DNA of 64,000 nt from Bacteroidota bacterium (GTDB lineage Bacteria; Bacteroidota; Bacteroidia; Bacteroidales; F082): contig JAERTD010000013.1 in the NCBI GenBank assembly GCA_016845175.1, positions 46,135-110,134 of the forward strand, read 5' to 3'. Positions within the stretch are counted from its first letter, which is position 1, and each line of letters starts with the position of its first letter. Made by a program: the position numbers and the translations under genes. The notes below the pieces were generated by a model. The model was not told the DNA's origin and searched no databases. It saw only the letters and a list, made by a program, of their open reading frames with translations. Positions 26,632-34,773 of the stretch are shown piece by piece.

Positions 26632-28059
26632 ATGGAATTTACTCCCGAAACATACCGCATCAGCGACCAGCCTCAGAAGCCATTCATCGATCCAACAGAA
26701 ATTTGGGAATACATCGACGAAGCTCAGCCAACAGAAGAAACTGTTAAAAAGATACTAGCCAAATCACTAAATAAACAAAGGCTGAATTTATCTGAGGTGG
26801 CTGTGTTGGTTAATACCAAAGATGCTGCCTTAGTAAAGCTTATTAAAGATGCTGCCCAGGAGCTTAAAGAAAAAGTCTATGGGAATCGTATCGTACTTTT
26901 CGCTCCCTTATATGTGGGTAATTTGTGTATGAACAACTGTTCCTACTGTGGCTTTCGTTCCTCTAATACCAGTGCTGTTCGCTCCACCCTTACCAAAGAT
27001 GAACTCATTGACAATGTGAAGGCCCTGGAAGATGCCGGTCAGAAGCGACTGATTCTTGTGTACGGAGAGCATAAAAAGTATTCACCCGAATTCATTGCGG
27101 ATACAGTAAAGACCGTTTATGGTGTAAAAAAAGATAATGGTGAAATAAGGCGTGTAAATATCAATGCAGCTCCACTGGAAATTGAAGGGTTTAAAACCGT
27201 AAAAGATGCAGGTATAGGCACCTATCAGGTATTCCAGGAAACCTATCATCCTGAAGCCTATAAAACCTATCACAAAGGTGGAAAGAAAGCTGATTATAAT
27301 TACAGATTGACTTCGCTGGACAGGGCTCAGGAAGCCGGTTTGGATGATGTAGGTATCGGTGTTTTATTTGGCTTATATGATTGGCGTTTTGAAGTGCTAT
27401 CATTGGTTCGACACACCAACCATCTCGAAGCCTGTTATAAAGTAGGTCCCCATACCATTTCTTTCCCACGCCTTACCGATACAGTAGATTTCAAAGGAAA
27501 TCCTGAGTATGAAGTAAGCGATGAGGACTTCACCAAGATCATTGCCATCCTGCGCTTGGCTGTCCCTTATACCGGGCTTATACTGACAGCACGTGAATCT
27601 GCTCCCATCAGGAAAGAGGTATTAAAATATGGCTGTTCACAAATTGATGCCGGCACTAAAATTGAAATGGGTGCCTATACTGAAAACAAGGTGAGCAAGC
27701 AGAACCTCAACAGAGAGCAATTCCTCATCAATGATGATCGTACCCTATCACAAGTCATTGATGAACTCATTGAGCAGGAATATCTACCTTCCTTCTGTAC
27801 GGCCTGTTACCGAAAGGGAAGAACCGGTGAACATTTTATGGAATTTTCCGTGCCAGGTTTCATCAAGCGTTTTTGCTCTCCCAATGCCATACTTACCCTC
27901 TCAGAATATGTGATGGATTACGCTTCTGAGGCCACAGCTAAAAAGGCCTGGGCACTTATTGAAAAAGAAACCACAAAACTGAATGATGAAAAAGTCATCA
28001 ACGCAGTGAAGAAACGCATTGAACGTATTAAAGACGGTGAACGTGATCTTTACTTCTAG
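26632..28059 (+). CDS. hydG: [FeFe] hydrogenase H-cluster maturase HydG
   Basis: HydG is a radical-SAM tyrosine lyase that makes the CO and CN ligands of the H-cluster. In this 475-residue protein the SAM-binding cluster is C99-x3-C103-x2-C106 ('LCMNNCSYCGFRS'). The auxiliary cluster that binds the extra iron is intact as C-x2-C-x22-C near the C-terminus ('SFCTACYRKGRTGEH', then 'KRFCSPN'). 'YQVFQETYHPEAYKTYH' and 'GVLFGLYDWRFE' are typical HydG stretches. It opens the maturation set hydG-hydF-hydE, 124 bases after the kinase gene, on the same strand as the hydrogenase genes. Confidence 0.96.
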   Translation: MEFTPETYRISDQPQKPFIDPTEIWEYIDEAQPTEETVKKILAKSLNKQRLNLSEVAVLVNTKDAALVKLIKDAAQELKEKVYGNRIVLFAPLYVGNLCMNNCSYCGFRSSNTSAVRSTLTKDELIDNVKALEDAGQKRLILVYGEHKKYSPEFIADTVKTVYGVKKDNGEIRRVNINAAPLEIEGFKTVKDAGIGTYQVFQETYHPEAYKTYHKGGKKADYNYRLTSLDRAQEAGLDDVGIGVLFGLYDWRFEVLSLVRHTNHLEACYKVGPHTISFPRLTDTVDFKGNPEYEVSDEDFTKIIAILRLAVPYTGLILTARESAPIRKEVLKYGCSQIDAGTKIEMGAYTENKVSKQNLNREQFLINDDRTLSQVIDELIEQEYLPSFCTACYRKGRTGEHFMEFSVPGFIKRFCSPNAILTLSEYVMDYASEATAKKAWALIEKETTKLNDEKVINAVKKRIERIKDGERDLYF

Positions 28060-28123
28060 TATGTAGATTGCGATGACTAATGACCAATTACCAGCGACTA
28101 ATAACTTCTAACTCCAAACTGCT

Positions 28124-29350
28124 ATGAAAAAAGGAAAAGACCTAAAACCACACATCGGCATCTTCGGCCGTCGGAACAATGGTAAAAGCTCCTTTATCAA
28201 TATGATTACCGGACAGGATGTTGCCATTGTTTCTGATCATGCGGGTACTACAACCGATCCGGTTAAAAAATCAGTGGAGATTTTTGGCATAGGTCCTGCC
28301 ATCATTATTGATACCGCAGGGATTGATGACCGTGGAGCATTGGGAAAGCTAAGGATTGAAAAATCCATGCAGGTCATACAAAATATAGATTGTGCCGTAT
28401 TATTGATCGCCAATAATACTTTTGGTGAACATGAACTTGAGCTGGTTCATGAATTCAGAAAATTTGAATTGCCCTTTGTTATTGTACATAACAAATCTGA
28501 CCTGGAGGCCCTTAGCAAGGAAACCCTCAAGAAAGCAGCACTGGTGAAGCCTGCCTCAGTGGTGGATATTCATACCCTTGACAACACACATCTTGAGGAG
28601 GTAACTAAGCAAATCAGGAGTTGCATTCCTACCACAGCCTTTATTAAACCATCATTATTTGAAGGTTTAATCAAACCCAAAGATGTGGTATTGTTAATCA
28701 CTCCCATTGATTCAGAGGCTCCTGAAGGTCGGATGATATTACCACAAGTGATGGCTTTGAGGGATGTACTGGATAAGCATTGTATTTGTGTGATAGTAAG
28801 GGAAACCGAACTAGAGGATTTTCTAGCGCTGGGCATAAAGCCTGCTTTGGCCGTAACCGACAGTCAGGCCTTCGGAATGGTCTCTAAACTTATTGATGAG
28901 GATATACCCCTGACCGGATTCAGTATTTTATTTGCCCGATTGCGTGCCAATTTTGAAAAATATTTGGAAGGTACTCCCAAAATTTCACAGCTAAAAAGAG
29001 GAGATCGGATTCTCATGCTAGAATCATGTACCCATCATGTGAGTTGTGAAGATATCGGCAGACACAAACTACCCAAATGGCTCAACGAATATAGCGGAAC
29101 TGAACTTGACTATGATGTGGTGGCAGGTTTGGAAAGTTTGCCAACAGACATCAGGAATTATGCACTCGTGATTCAATGCGGGGGCTGTGTAGTGACCAAA
29201 AAACAACTACAAAACCGACTAAAACCGGCCATCGATGCTGGTATTGCTGTTAGCAATTATGGTATGGCCATTGCTTATATGAATGGTATTTTTGAAAGAG
29301 CAACAGCGGTATTTGCCAAAGCACCCATAACAGCTGAAACTATCCAATAG
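28124..29350 (+). CDS. hydF: [FeFe] hydrogenase maturation GTPase and scaffold HydF
   Basis: HydF carries the assembled 2Fe subcluster and delivers it to HydA. The 408-residue protein has a Ras-like GTPase domain (P-loop 'GRRNNGKSS' at 15-23, switch 'DTAGIDD', base-recognition 'NKSD'), a dimerisation region, and the C-terminal cluster site with 'SCTHH' and 'IQCGGC'. In many HydF proteins the residue before CGGC is His and can ligate the [4Fe-4S] cluster; here it is Gln. The cysteine ligands are intact. HydE starts on the base right after its stop codon, so the two are coupled. Confidence 0.95.
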   Translation: MKKGKDLKPHIGIFGRRNNGKSSFINMITGQDVAIVSDHAGTTTDPVKKSVEIFGIGPAIIIDTAGIDDRGALGKLRIEKSMQVIQNIDCAVLLIANNTFGEHELELVHEFRKFELPFVIVHNKSDLEALSKETLKKAALVKPASVVDIHTLDNTHLEEVTKQIRSCIPTTAFIKPSLFEGLIKPKDVVLLITPIDSEAPEGRMILPQVMALRDVLDKHCICVIVRETELEDFLALGIKPALAVTDSQAFGMVSKLIDEDIPLTGFSILFARLRANFEKYLEGTPKISQLKRGDRILMLESCTHHVSCEDIGRHKLPKWLNEYSGTELDYDVVAGLESLPTDIRNYALVIQCGGCVVTKKQLQNRLKPAIDAGIAVSNYGMAIAYMNGIFERATAVFAKAPITAETIQ

Positions 29351-30442
29351 ATGAACAGTCGTGTGGAACATATTATTCGGGAGGGTCGCTTCGACAAAGA
29401 ACGGCTGGTTGAACTTTTGAGCTGTGGTGCAGAAGATTCAAAACCAATCTTTCTAGAAGCTGCCAAGGTTAAAAAGAAATATATTGGAGATGCGGTTCAT
29501 CTCCGTGGCCTTATTGAGCTTTCCAATATCTGTTCCAAAAACTGCTTGTACTGTGGCATCCGTCGCGACAATAAATCAGTCAAACGTTACAGTATTGGTA
29601 TTAATGACGTGGAAAAGGCCATACAGTTTGCCATCGTAAATAATTTTGGTTCCATTGTTATTCAGTCGGGAGAAATCACTAGTGGATTATTTGCACGTCA
29701 AATTGAACAGATTCTTATCAAAGCTACCTGTATGAGCCAGGGAAAGCTGGGCATCACCTTATCCTGCGGTGAACAAAGCAAGGCTACCTATGAACGATGG
29801 AAAATTGCTGGTGCCCATCGGTATTTGCTACGTATTGAATCATCCAATAAGAAGCTGTACTACAAAATTCACCCCAACAACCAGGCACATAATTTTGAAA
29901 ACCGCTTACAGTCACTCACCGACTTACAAAGCTGTGGCTATCAAACCGGAACAGGCATTATGATCGGCTTGCCTGAGCAAAGCCTGGAAGATTTGGCTAA
30001 CGACCTTTGTTTTATGCGGGAACTGGATATTGATATGTGTGGCATGGGTCCCTATGTGGAACACGAGCAAACGCCACTGTATATGCTTCGCAAACATCTT
30101 CTACCCAAAAGCGAGCGCGTATTCTTAACCTTAAAAATGATCGCATTGCTACGCATCATGATGAAGGATATTAATATTGCTTCCACCACAGCCTTACAAG
30201 CCATGGTAGATGGTGGCCGCGAGAAAGCCTTGCGAGCAGGAGCAAACATCCTGATGCCCAATATCACTCCTGGCTGTTTTCGTGATGATTATGCCCTGTA
30301 CCAAAACAAACCCGGAACCCAGGAAGAGGCAGAGGACAGCAAGATCAATATGGATGCATTGATCAAAAGAGCCGGTTGCTATCCGGCCTATGGTGAAAAG
30401 GGCAATTCTCAGCATTTTGCACAACGCCAGATATTAAGCTAA
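29351..30442 (+). CDS. hydE: [FeFe] hydrogenase maturase HydE (radical SAM)
   Basis: HydE is the radical-SAM enzyme that helps build the azadithiolate bridge of the H-cluster. In the 363-residue sequence the SAM cluster is C61-x3-C65-x2-C68 ('CSKNCLYCGIR'). Family stretches include 'IVIQSGEITSG', 'TLSCGEQ', 'YLLRIESSNKKLY', 'GTGIMIGLPEQSLEDLA' and 'GMGPYVEHEQTPL'. The ATG is immediately after the HydF stop. This completes hydE, hydF and hydG in one run, so the locus encodes everything known to be needed for an active H-cluster apart from general Fe-S assembly. Confidence 0.95.
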   Translation: MNSRVEHIIREGRFDKERLVELLSCGAEDSKPIFLEAAKVKKKYIGDAVHLRGLIELSNICSKNCLYCGIRRDNKSVKRYSIGINDVEKAIQFAIVNNFGSIVIQSGEITSGLFARQIEQILIKATCMSQGKLGITLSCGEQSKATYERWKIAGAHRYLLRIESSNKKLYYKIHPNNQAHNFENRLQSLTDLQSCGYQTGTGIMIGLPEQSLEDLANDLCFMRELDIDMCGMGPYVEHEQTPLYMLRKHLLPKSERVFLTLKMIALLRIMMKDINIASTTALQAMVDGGREKALRAGANILMPNITPGCFRDDYALYQNKPGTQEEAEDSKINMDALIKRAGCYPAYGEKGNSQHFAQRQILS

Positions 30443-30550
30443 TTTGCTATTGTTCTAAACAAACACTCAGGGTAAATAAAAGCTATCATTTACTATTTGG
30501 GATTTTGTGAATTCGCATATATTTGGGGTATTCTCATTAACCTGCTAAAC

Positions 30551-31042
30551 ATGCGAAGCATTTACACCCTGATAATCTGCGCATTATCACTCTTCACAGT
30601 AGCCCAGCCTTTATCAGACACCATCATAGTCGTAAAAAAAGCAACCAGTATTTCCTTTTATCAGGATGGTAGAAAGTTAAAACATTTGCAGCTAAGAAAA
30701 AGTCTGGCTACCAACAAGCATAGCTTAAGACAATACAGGTCAGCCTCGGTGTTACGATCGGCTTCCAATATTTGTATTGGCGTGGGTATCATAGGTACCT
30801 ATTTCGTTCTACTATATGATGTTAATAGTGGGGATTATGTATTTAAGGAGAGATTGGGACAGGCTTTAATATTTGGAGGTGGTTTTGCTCTATTGTCCTT
30901 ACCCATGCGGTTGGGTTATCGAGCTTACATTGTAAAGGCTATTCATACCTACAACCGGAGTTTGGTTGGGGAAAGTCAAGCCGGTATAAGTATGCATTTT
31001 GGCCTCACACCACATGGGATTGGTTTAAGTTTAAGGTTATGA
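30551..31042 (+). CDS. Small exported/membrane protein of unknown function
   Basis: Not recognised. From ATG 30551 (preferred over an upstream non-ATG start at 30497 because the signal sequence begins here) the 163-residue product has a signal peptide ('SIYTLIICALSLFTVAQP') and two later hydrophobic segments ('ICIGVGIIGTYFVLLYDV' and 'ALIFGGGFALLSLPMRLGY'). The middle is basic. It lies 108 bases after hydE but shows no sign of a role in hydrogen metabolism. Its stop overlaps a tiny lipoprotein frame by four bases (ATGA). Confidence 0.6.
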   Translation: MRSIYTLIICALSLFTVAQPLSDTIIVVKKATSISFYQDGRKLKHLQLRKSLATNKHSLRQYRSASVLRSASNICIGVGIIGTYFVLLYDVNSGDYVFKERLGQALIFGGGFALLSLPMRLGYRAYIVKAIHTYNRSLVGESQAGISMHFGLTPHGIGLSLRL

Positions 31043-31125
31043 GCTTCCGACAAGCTCTGTTATCACTGATACTGTTGTACAGTATGAGTTGTAGCGTCTA
31101 TCATTCAAAAAGTCTTGTTGGATAA
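31039..31125 (+). CDS. Possible 28-residue lipoprotein
   Basis: A very short frame beginning ATG in a 4-base ATGA overlap with the previous gene. The product is a signal peptide with an 'LLYSMSC' lipobox followed by only about ten residues. The overlap and the clean lipobox argue for a real gene; the tiny size argues against. No homology can be judged by eye. Confidence 0.35.
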   Translation: MSFRQALLSLILLYSMSCSVYHSKSLVG

Positions 31126-31166
31126 TTGAAATAAAAACCATTCATTTCAAAAAAAAATATTTTTTA

Positions 31167-31197
31167 TTTGGAGAATAGAAAAAAGGCTGTATTTTTG
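31167..31197 (+). promoter_or_regulatory. Strong Bacteroidota promoter of the tRNA-Asp transcript
   Basis: TTTG at 31167-31170, 19-base spacer, TATTTTTG at 31190-31197. Both elements match the consensus exactly. Transcription should begin near 31204, so the transcript covers the tRNA-like relic at 31234 as well as tRNA-Asp. Confidence 0.75.
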
Positions 31198-31233
31198 CAG
31201 TCCCTTTTGAGGGGAGTTCATCAAAAAAAGAAT

Positions 31234-31296
31234 GGTCTGGTAGTTCTCCCGATAGTTATCGGGATTGGTTAGAATACCAATTTTAGATTGGAGAAC
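31234..31296 (+). pseudogene. tRNA-Asp-like 5' relic interrupted by a palindrome
   Basis: The first 13 bases (GGTCTGGTAGTTC) equal the 5' end of the intact tRNA-Asp 80 bases downstream. They are followed by an 18-base palindrome (31247-31264, arms TCCCGATA/TATCGGGA), then TTGGTTAGAATAC, again identical to the tRNA D-arm. After that the sequence diverges into a short hairpin (CCAAT...ATTGG) and ends GGAGAAC, which can pair with GTTCTCC at 31244-31250. No anticodon arm or T-arm follows, so it cannot be a working tRNA, though it may fold. Confidence 0.6.
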
Positions 31297-31313
31297 GAAC
31301 AGCATTCAGATAT

Positions 31314-31388
31314 GGTCTGGTAGTTCAGTTTGGTTAGAATACGTGCCTGTCACGCACGGGGTCGCGGGTTCGAGTCCCGTCCAGACCG
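31314..31388 (+). tRNA. tRNA-Asp (GTC)
   Basis: Cloverleaf readable by eye: acceptor GGTCTGG/CCAGACC, D-arm with TTGGTTAGAA, anticodon arm GTGCCTGTCACGCAC with anticodon GTC, and T-arm CGGGTTCGAGTCCCG. Discriminator is G at 31388. The 3' CCA is not encoded. A consensus promoter lies upstream and a strong terminator immediately downstream. Confidence 0.95.
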
Positions 31389-31392
31389 CAAC

Positions 31393-31427
31393 AAACCCTT
31401 TCACAGCAATGTGAGAGGGTTTTTTTG
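31393..31427 (+). terminator. Rho-independent terminator of tRNA-Asp
   Basis: A 13-bp stem (AAACCCTTTCACA / TGTGAGAGGGTTT, one G-U) closed by a GCAA tetraloop, followed by a run of T. It starts four bases after the tRNA end. Confidence 0.88.
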
Positions 31428-31727
31428 TTTAATCCCCTTGAGCTTGCTCATAGGGGTGGACAAAAAAGGCATTTCTGCCAACGTTGGTTGGCAGATGGGT
31501 TTGTTGCACAACCACCATTGGGTCCGCCGAACAAGCGAAGCGATCGGCAATCCCGTTCAAATCATCTCAAAACCCTTTCACAGCAATGCGAGAGGGTTTT
31601 TTTGTGCGCCCCTTTGTGAATTTTGCAAATCATCATTATATCTTGCAATCATAAGACAAGAGCCTTATTCAAATAATAATACACAAAGCTGTAGTTACAA
31701 ACTCCACATAAGCAACCACATTGAAAG
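31428..31727. other. Gene-free region holding a second copy of the tRNA terminator
   Basis: No supported gene. A near copy of the tRNA-Asp terminator lies at 31570-31604, exactly 177 bases after the first. The 24 bases before it (31546-31569, TCCCGT...) resemble the T-arm/acceptor end of tRNA-Asp at about two thirds of positions. The open frame that spans this area is a by-product of reading through tRNA and hairpins. Confidence 0.45.
31570..31604 (+). terminator. Duplicate of the tRNA-Asp terminator
   Basis: Same 13-bp stem and GCAA loop as the copy at 31393, with one changed base (TGCGAG instead of TGTGAG), then a T-run. No gene lies between the two copies, so it is probably what remains of a lost tRNA-Asp copy. 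Confidence 0.75.
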
Positions 31728-32678
31728 CTAATTGAAACTTCCACAAAGTTTATTAGGCGAGCGAACATGAACTGCAGGGCCGTAATAAGGATCCGGAGCT
31801 CCGAAATCAAATAATGCCTTGTTGGAAAACTGGTATAAATTACCCGGGTTCTTCTCATAAGTATAGGTGAGCATATCAAACAAACTGCCATCAGAAGACT
31901 GACCTTCGGACTTTAGCAGATTACCCTCCTGATCATATATATATGTCCGGGTGACTTCCAGTTGCCAAACATCGTTATTGAAGAGAAAAAATTCTATTGT
32001 ATGGACTTTATTGCTTTCATACTCGAATTCTTCTCTCGAATAAGAGTGCCAGTCGGTTCCATTGAAGTTTTCATTTAATGAAGAAACTAACAATTGACCT
32101 TCGTATTGGTAGGTTGTCCTTGTTAAGACCACCCAATTATCATCTCGTAACTCGGAAAATTCATCACTCACGCGTAACCCTTCCTCATAAGAATAGTTGT
32201 GTTTGCTGGTAAATACCGCTTCCCCATCTTTATAACTCGATCGTTCCCAGTCCGAAACTTGACCTGCACCATCGTATATATAAGTACTTTGTGACTCCAG
32301 TGAATAGGTACCATCTGAAGAGCTATAGGTCGAGGTCGATGAAGTTTGGTTATCTGTATAAGTGTACACAGTTTTAGTATCAACTACCCAGCTGGAGTTT
32401 TCAAGGAAGGTCTCTACCACTTCTGCTGTATGACTATCAGGGTAGGTAACATCAGAAATCCAGACAGGCTCGCCATCAAGATTCTGTGTGATTTTCATAA
32501 GCTTATTGTTTTCATAAGTATAGGATGCCGATACCGTAGGCTGACTTTCAGGAACAGTTAATACCAGAGAACTAAGTCGGTATTCATACAGGGGCTGGTT
32601 GTCCGAAGTTTCTTCTTTTTTACAGCTGTTCAGGACAAGCAATACTGACAGGCTAAAGAAAAGGATGGAATTTCTCAT
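31728..32678 (-). CDS. Lipoprotein with YD-like beta-strand repeats, function unknown
   Basis: A 316-residue lipoprotein: signal peptide with lipobox 'LVLNSCKKE'. The mature part is tyrosine- and acid-rich and built of repeated strand-turn units such as 'YTYENNKLMKI', 'YIYDGAGQVSDW', 'YSYEEGLRVSDE', 'YQYEGQLLVSSL' and 'YIYDQEGNLLKS', spaced ~30-45 residues. These resemble RHS/YD-type or MORN-like beta repeats of Bacteroidota surface lipoproteins. It is followed (downstream on its strand) by the tRNA-Asp region and is separated from the caspase-like gene upstream by 212 bases with a weak terminator. No enzyme motif is visible. Confidence 0.75.
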   Translation of the reverse strand: MRNSILFFSLSVLLVLNSCKKEETSDNQPLYEYRLSSLVLTVPESQPTVSASYTYENNKLMKITQNLDGEPVWISDVTYPDSHTAEVVETFLENSSWVVDTKTVYTYTDNQTSSTSTYSSSDGTYSLESQSTYIYDGAGQVSDWERSSYKDGEAVFTSKHNYSYEEGLRVSDEFSELRDDNWVVLTRTTYQYEGQLLVSSLNENFNGTDWHSYSREEFEYESNKVHTIEFFLFNNDVWQLEVTRTYIYDQEGNLLKSEGQSSDGSLFDMLTYTYEKNPGNLYQFSNKALFDFGAPDPYYGPAVHVRSPNKLCGSFN

Positions 32679-32836
32679 GAGGCTAATACTGGTGGTTAAT
32701 AATCTTGTTTGTTACTATTCATTACCAAATATACATCAGACTGCAGTCCATAAAAGTTAAAAAACTATAATACTGATGGTTATACTTTCTGGGTGTAGTA
32801 TTCAACTACACTTAGCTGGGTGCGATATACGGGAAA

Positions 32837-32876
32837 TAAAAAAAGGCAACCCAACCCATCTTGAACTGCCCTTTAT
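32837..32876 (-). terminator. Weak candidate terminator of the caspase-like operon
   Basis: On the minus strand, AAAGGGCA and TTGCCTTT flank ~20 bases and can pair with a bulge; a seven-base T-run follows. It lies 15 bases after the stop of the caspase-like gene. Confidence 0.4.
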
Positions 32877-32890
32877 TGATTGTTTAAGAA

Positions 32891-34753
32891 TTACCGTTTT
32901 GCAGGTATTGTCCGACTGCTTTTTCCAAGATTATGATACGCATTAACCGGTGTGATATCCCCTGATGGGAAATTGATGGTACAAACCACCCAAACATCTC
33001 CTGATCCGTCCGCGCCACTGTTAGACATGGAATAAGGTCCGAAGCTTTGCATTTCTCCATTATTCACACTCACACTTACAAAGCCTGAGGTTGACCCATC
33101 ACCATCATCGTCATAATAATGTATACACAGCGTATAATCACCTTCAATGGTTGCCGAAGGAACGGTTATGTGTTCAGGACCATAACCTTCCACATCATCA
33201 ACATCAAGGAAGGCTCCCCAAGTAGTATTCATATTGGAATAATAGCAATCATCAGAAGTCCAGAGTTGTCCTATTCCTGCACCTGGTTTTAGCAAATGAA
33301 AATCAACATCGGCTGCAGGTGTATTCCATCTCAGCTCAGTAAATATGTCAATGGGTGCCAACTCACCAATAACGGTAATCTCCTTGGTTTTTGTTACCGT
33401 TTCATCGTAAATATTGGTACCCTCACAGGTGACTTTAACTGTATTGTTACCATTATTGATAAGCAATGGCTGACTAAAGTTTGTATCTCCCACAACGGTC
33501 AAGGTTGTTGGCACACCGTTGAGCTCAACCACTCCACTGTTTATTAGCTTTACATTGGACATATACCCATCCAGGGTTTGTACCCTTTCCGCATAGGTCT
33601 CTCCATTTACAGGCGTGTTGATAATAATATCCGCTTCTTTGTCTTTTACAAGCACTATATCTTTTCCAGAAGAGGGGTAGAATATCAGATTAGCTCCAGC
33701 AGTCACTGCACATTTATCGTTTTTTGACTCAGCGGGCATGGCAGCAAGCGCTTTTTCTACGGTCATCCCACCTAGCATTAGATTAAACAACAACTTTCCA
33801 CTCGACTGTCCTAGGCAATTGGTCTCATCCCAACCAATGACTACTCCTGCACCCGCATTATTATAGGCCTGTGCCAGATTGGTGTTCTTCATCCCCTGAC
33901 AGGCCACCAGATAGATGAGTGAGTTAGGGAATGAATTGGCCGGGTAAATGGATGAAATCAGCTTATCAGAAAAACAATAAAACTTCACAGATTTCATTTG
34001 ACCACCTCTTTTTTCTTTACATCCACCAATAATAATCCTATCCTTATACCAGTCGCTAAATAAGTCAGTTAACAATAAATGCAATATGGAATTCTCGTCC
34101 GGTTCCTGTCCAGTCATTATATAGGTTCTGCCTCCGGCATATACTCCATGACTAATGAAGAAATAGGCGCCATATCCTGTAAAACCTGAAGAAATCAGGT
34201 TAATATCCACTGCACTACCACTCTTCACAGTCACTGTATAATTATTTTTCTCAAATTTGGCTTTTACGTGATTAATAACCTGTCCGCAATAGGGTCTGCC
34301 TTCGTCTCCTGCTTGTTGGTTAAGCAGTAAAGCCGTTGAATCGCCTACAGGAATTCTTTCTAAAATATCATCAAATTCCTCAAATCCCTTGCCGCCATAA
34401 GGAGGAATTATATAATCATTTGAGGCATACCAGATAATCTTTCCTGCTTTTGCAAACTTTACGACCATAGCCTCGCCTTCAATAAACGCATCTTCAACAT
34501 TATCAATACTTTGAACACTAGCCAAATTGGATGAAAATGCAGCCAAAGGATCATCTGTAAGCAGCAGCTCATCTACAATATTTGCTACATTCATGTAGGT
34601 TTCCCTAACAACCTGCTTTTCTTCTTCGCTCAATTCAGGCACATCAGGATCAGGACCTGGACCTGGTTCAGGATCATCATTATTCAGGCATGATGAGTAA
34701 GTCATCATGAACCACAATAAAACGATAGAGAGTAAATACAATAACTTTTTCAT
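32891..34753 (-). CDS. Caspase/CHAT-like lipoprotein with YfaP (DUF2135)-like C-terminal domain
   Basis: A 620-residue lipoprotein: signal peptide with Cys at 22 ('MTYSSC') and an acidic Pro/Gly linker (27-40). Residues ~45-125 form a small domain ('VEDAFIEGEAMVVKFAKAGKIIWYA') that is also found in the 108-residue lipoprotein encoded just upstream. Residues ~150-370 look like a caspase-hemoglobinase fold: the catalytic His in 'YGAYFFISHGVY' (H202), Cys in 'LIYLVACQGM' (C285), and 'AYNNAGAGVVIGWDE', as in CHAT and C25-type peptidases. Residues ~375-470 resemble a cadherin/Ig strand region, and ~475-600 contain 'TPAADVDFHLLKPG' and 'YTLCIHYYDDDGDG', typical of YfaP/DUF2135. A surface or periplasmic cysteine peptidase is a reasonable guess; activity is not proven by motif alone. 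Confidence 0.7.
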   Translation of the reverse strand: MKKLLYLLSIVLLWFMMTYSSCLNNDDPEPGPGPDPDVPELSEEEKQVVRETYMNVANIVDELLLTDDPLAAFSSNLASVQSIDNVEDAFIEGEAMVVKFAKAGKIIWYASNDYIIPPYGGKGFEEFDDILERIPVGDSTALLLNQQAGDEGRPYCGQVINHVKAKFEKNNYTVTVKSGSAVDINLISSGFTGYGAYFFISHGVYAGGRTYIMTGQEPDENSILHLLLTDLFSDWYKDRIIIGGCKEKRGGQMKSVKFYCFSDKLISSIYPANSFPNSLIYLVACQGMKNTNLAQAYNNAGAGVVIGWDETNCLGQSSGKLLFNLMLGGMTVEKALAAMPAESKNDKCAVTAGANLIFYPSSGKDIVLVKDKEADIIINTPVNGETYAERVQTLDGYMSNVKLINSGVVELNGVPTTLTVVGDTNFSQPLLINNGNNTVKVTCEGTNIYDETVTKTKEITVIGELAPIDIFTELRWNTPAADVDFHLLKPGAGIGQLWTSDDCYYSNMNTTWGAFLDVDDVEGYGPEHITVPSATIEGDYTLCIHYYDDDGDGSTSGFVSVSVNNGEMQSFGPYSMSNSGADGSGDVWVVCTINFPSGDITPVNAYHNLGKSSRTIPAKR

Positions 34754-34773
34754 TCTACTAATTTTTTGGGTTA

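Noticed and set aside
28060..28123. Repeat-like spacer between hydG and hydF (alternating GACTAATGACC/AATTACCAGCGAC)
   Set aside because: Short, degenerate AT-rich sequence without clear unit; common filler between genes in this phylum.
31330..31731. Open frame of 133 codons over the tRNA-Asp and both terminators
   Set aside because: It reads through the tRNA and two hairpins, giving the characteristic repeated 'KPFHS.RGFF' artefact; no start signal or family supports it. Faint resemblance to GIY-YIG C-termini in the middle was too weak to claim.
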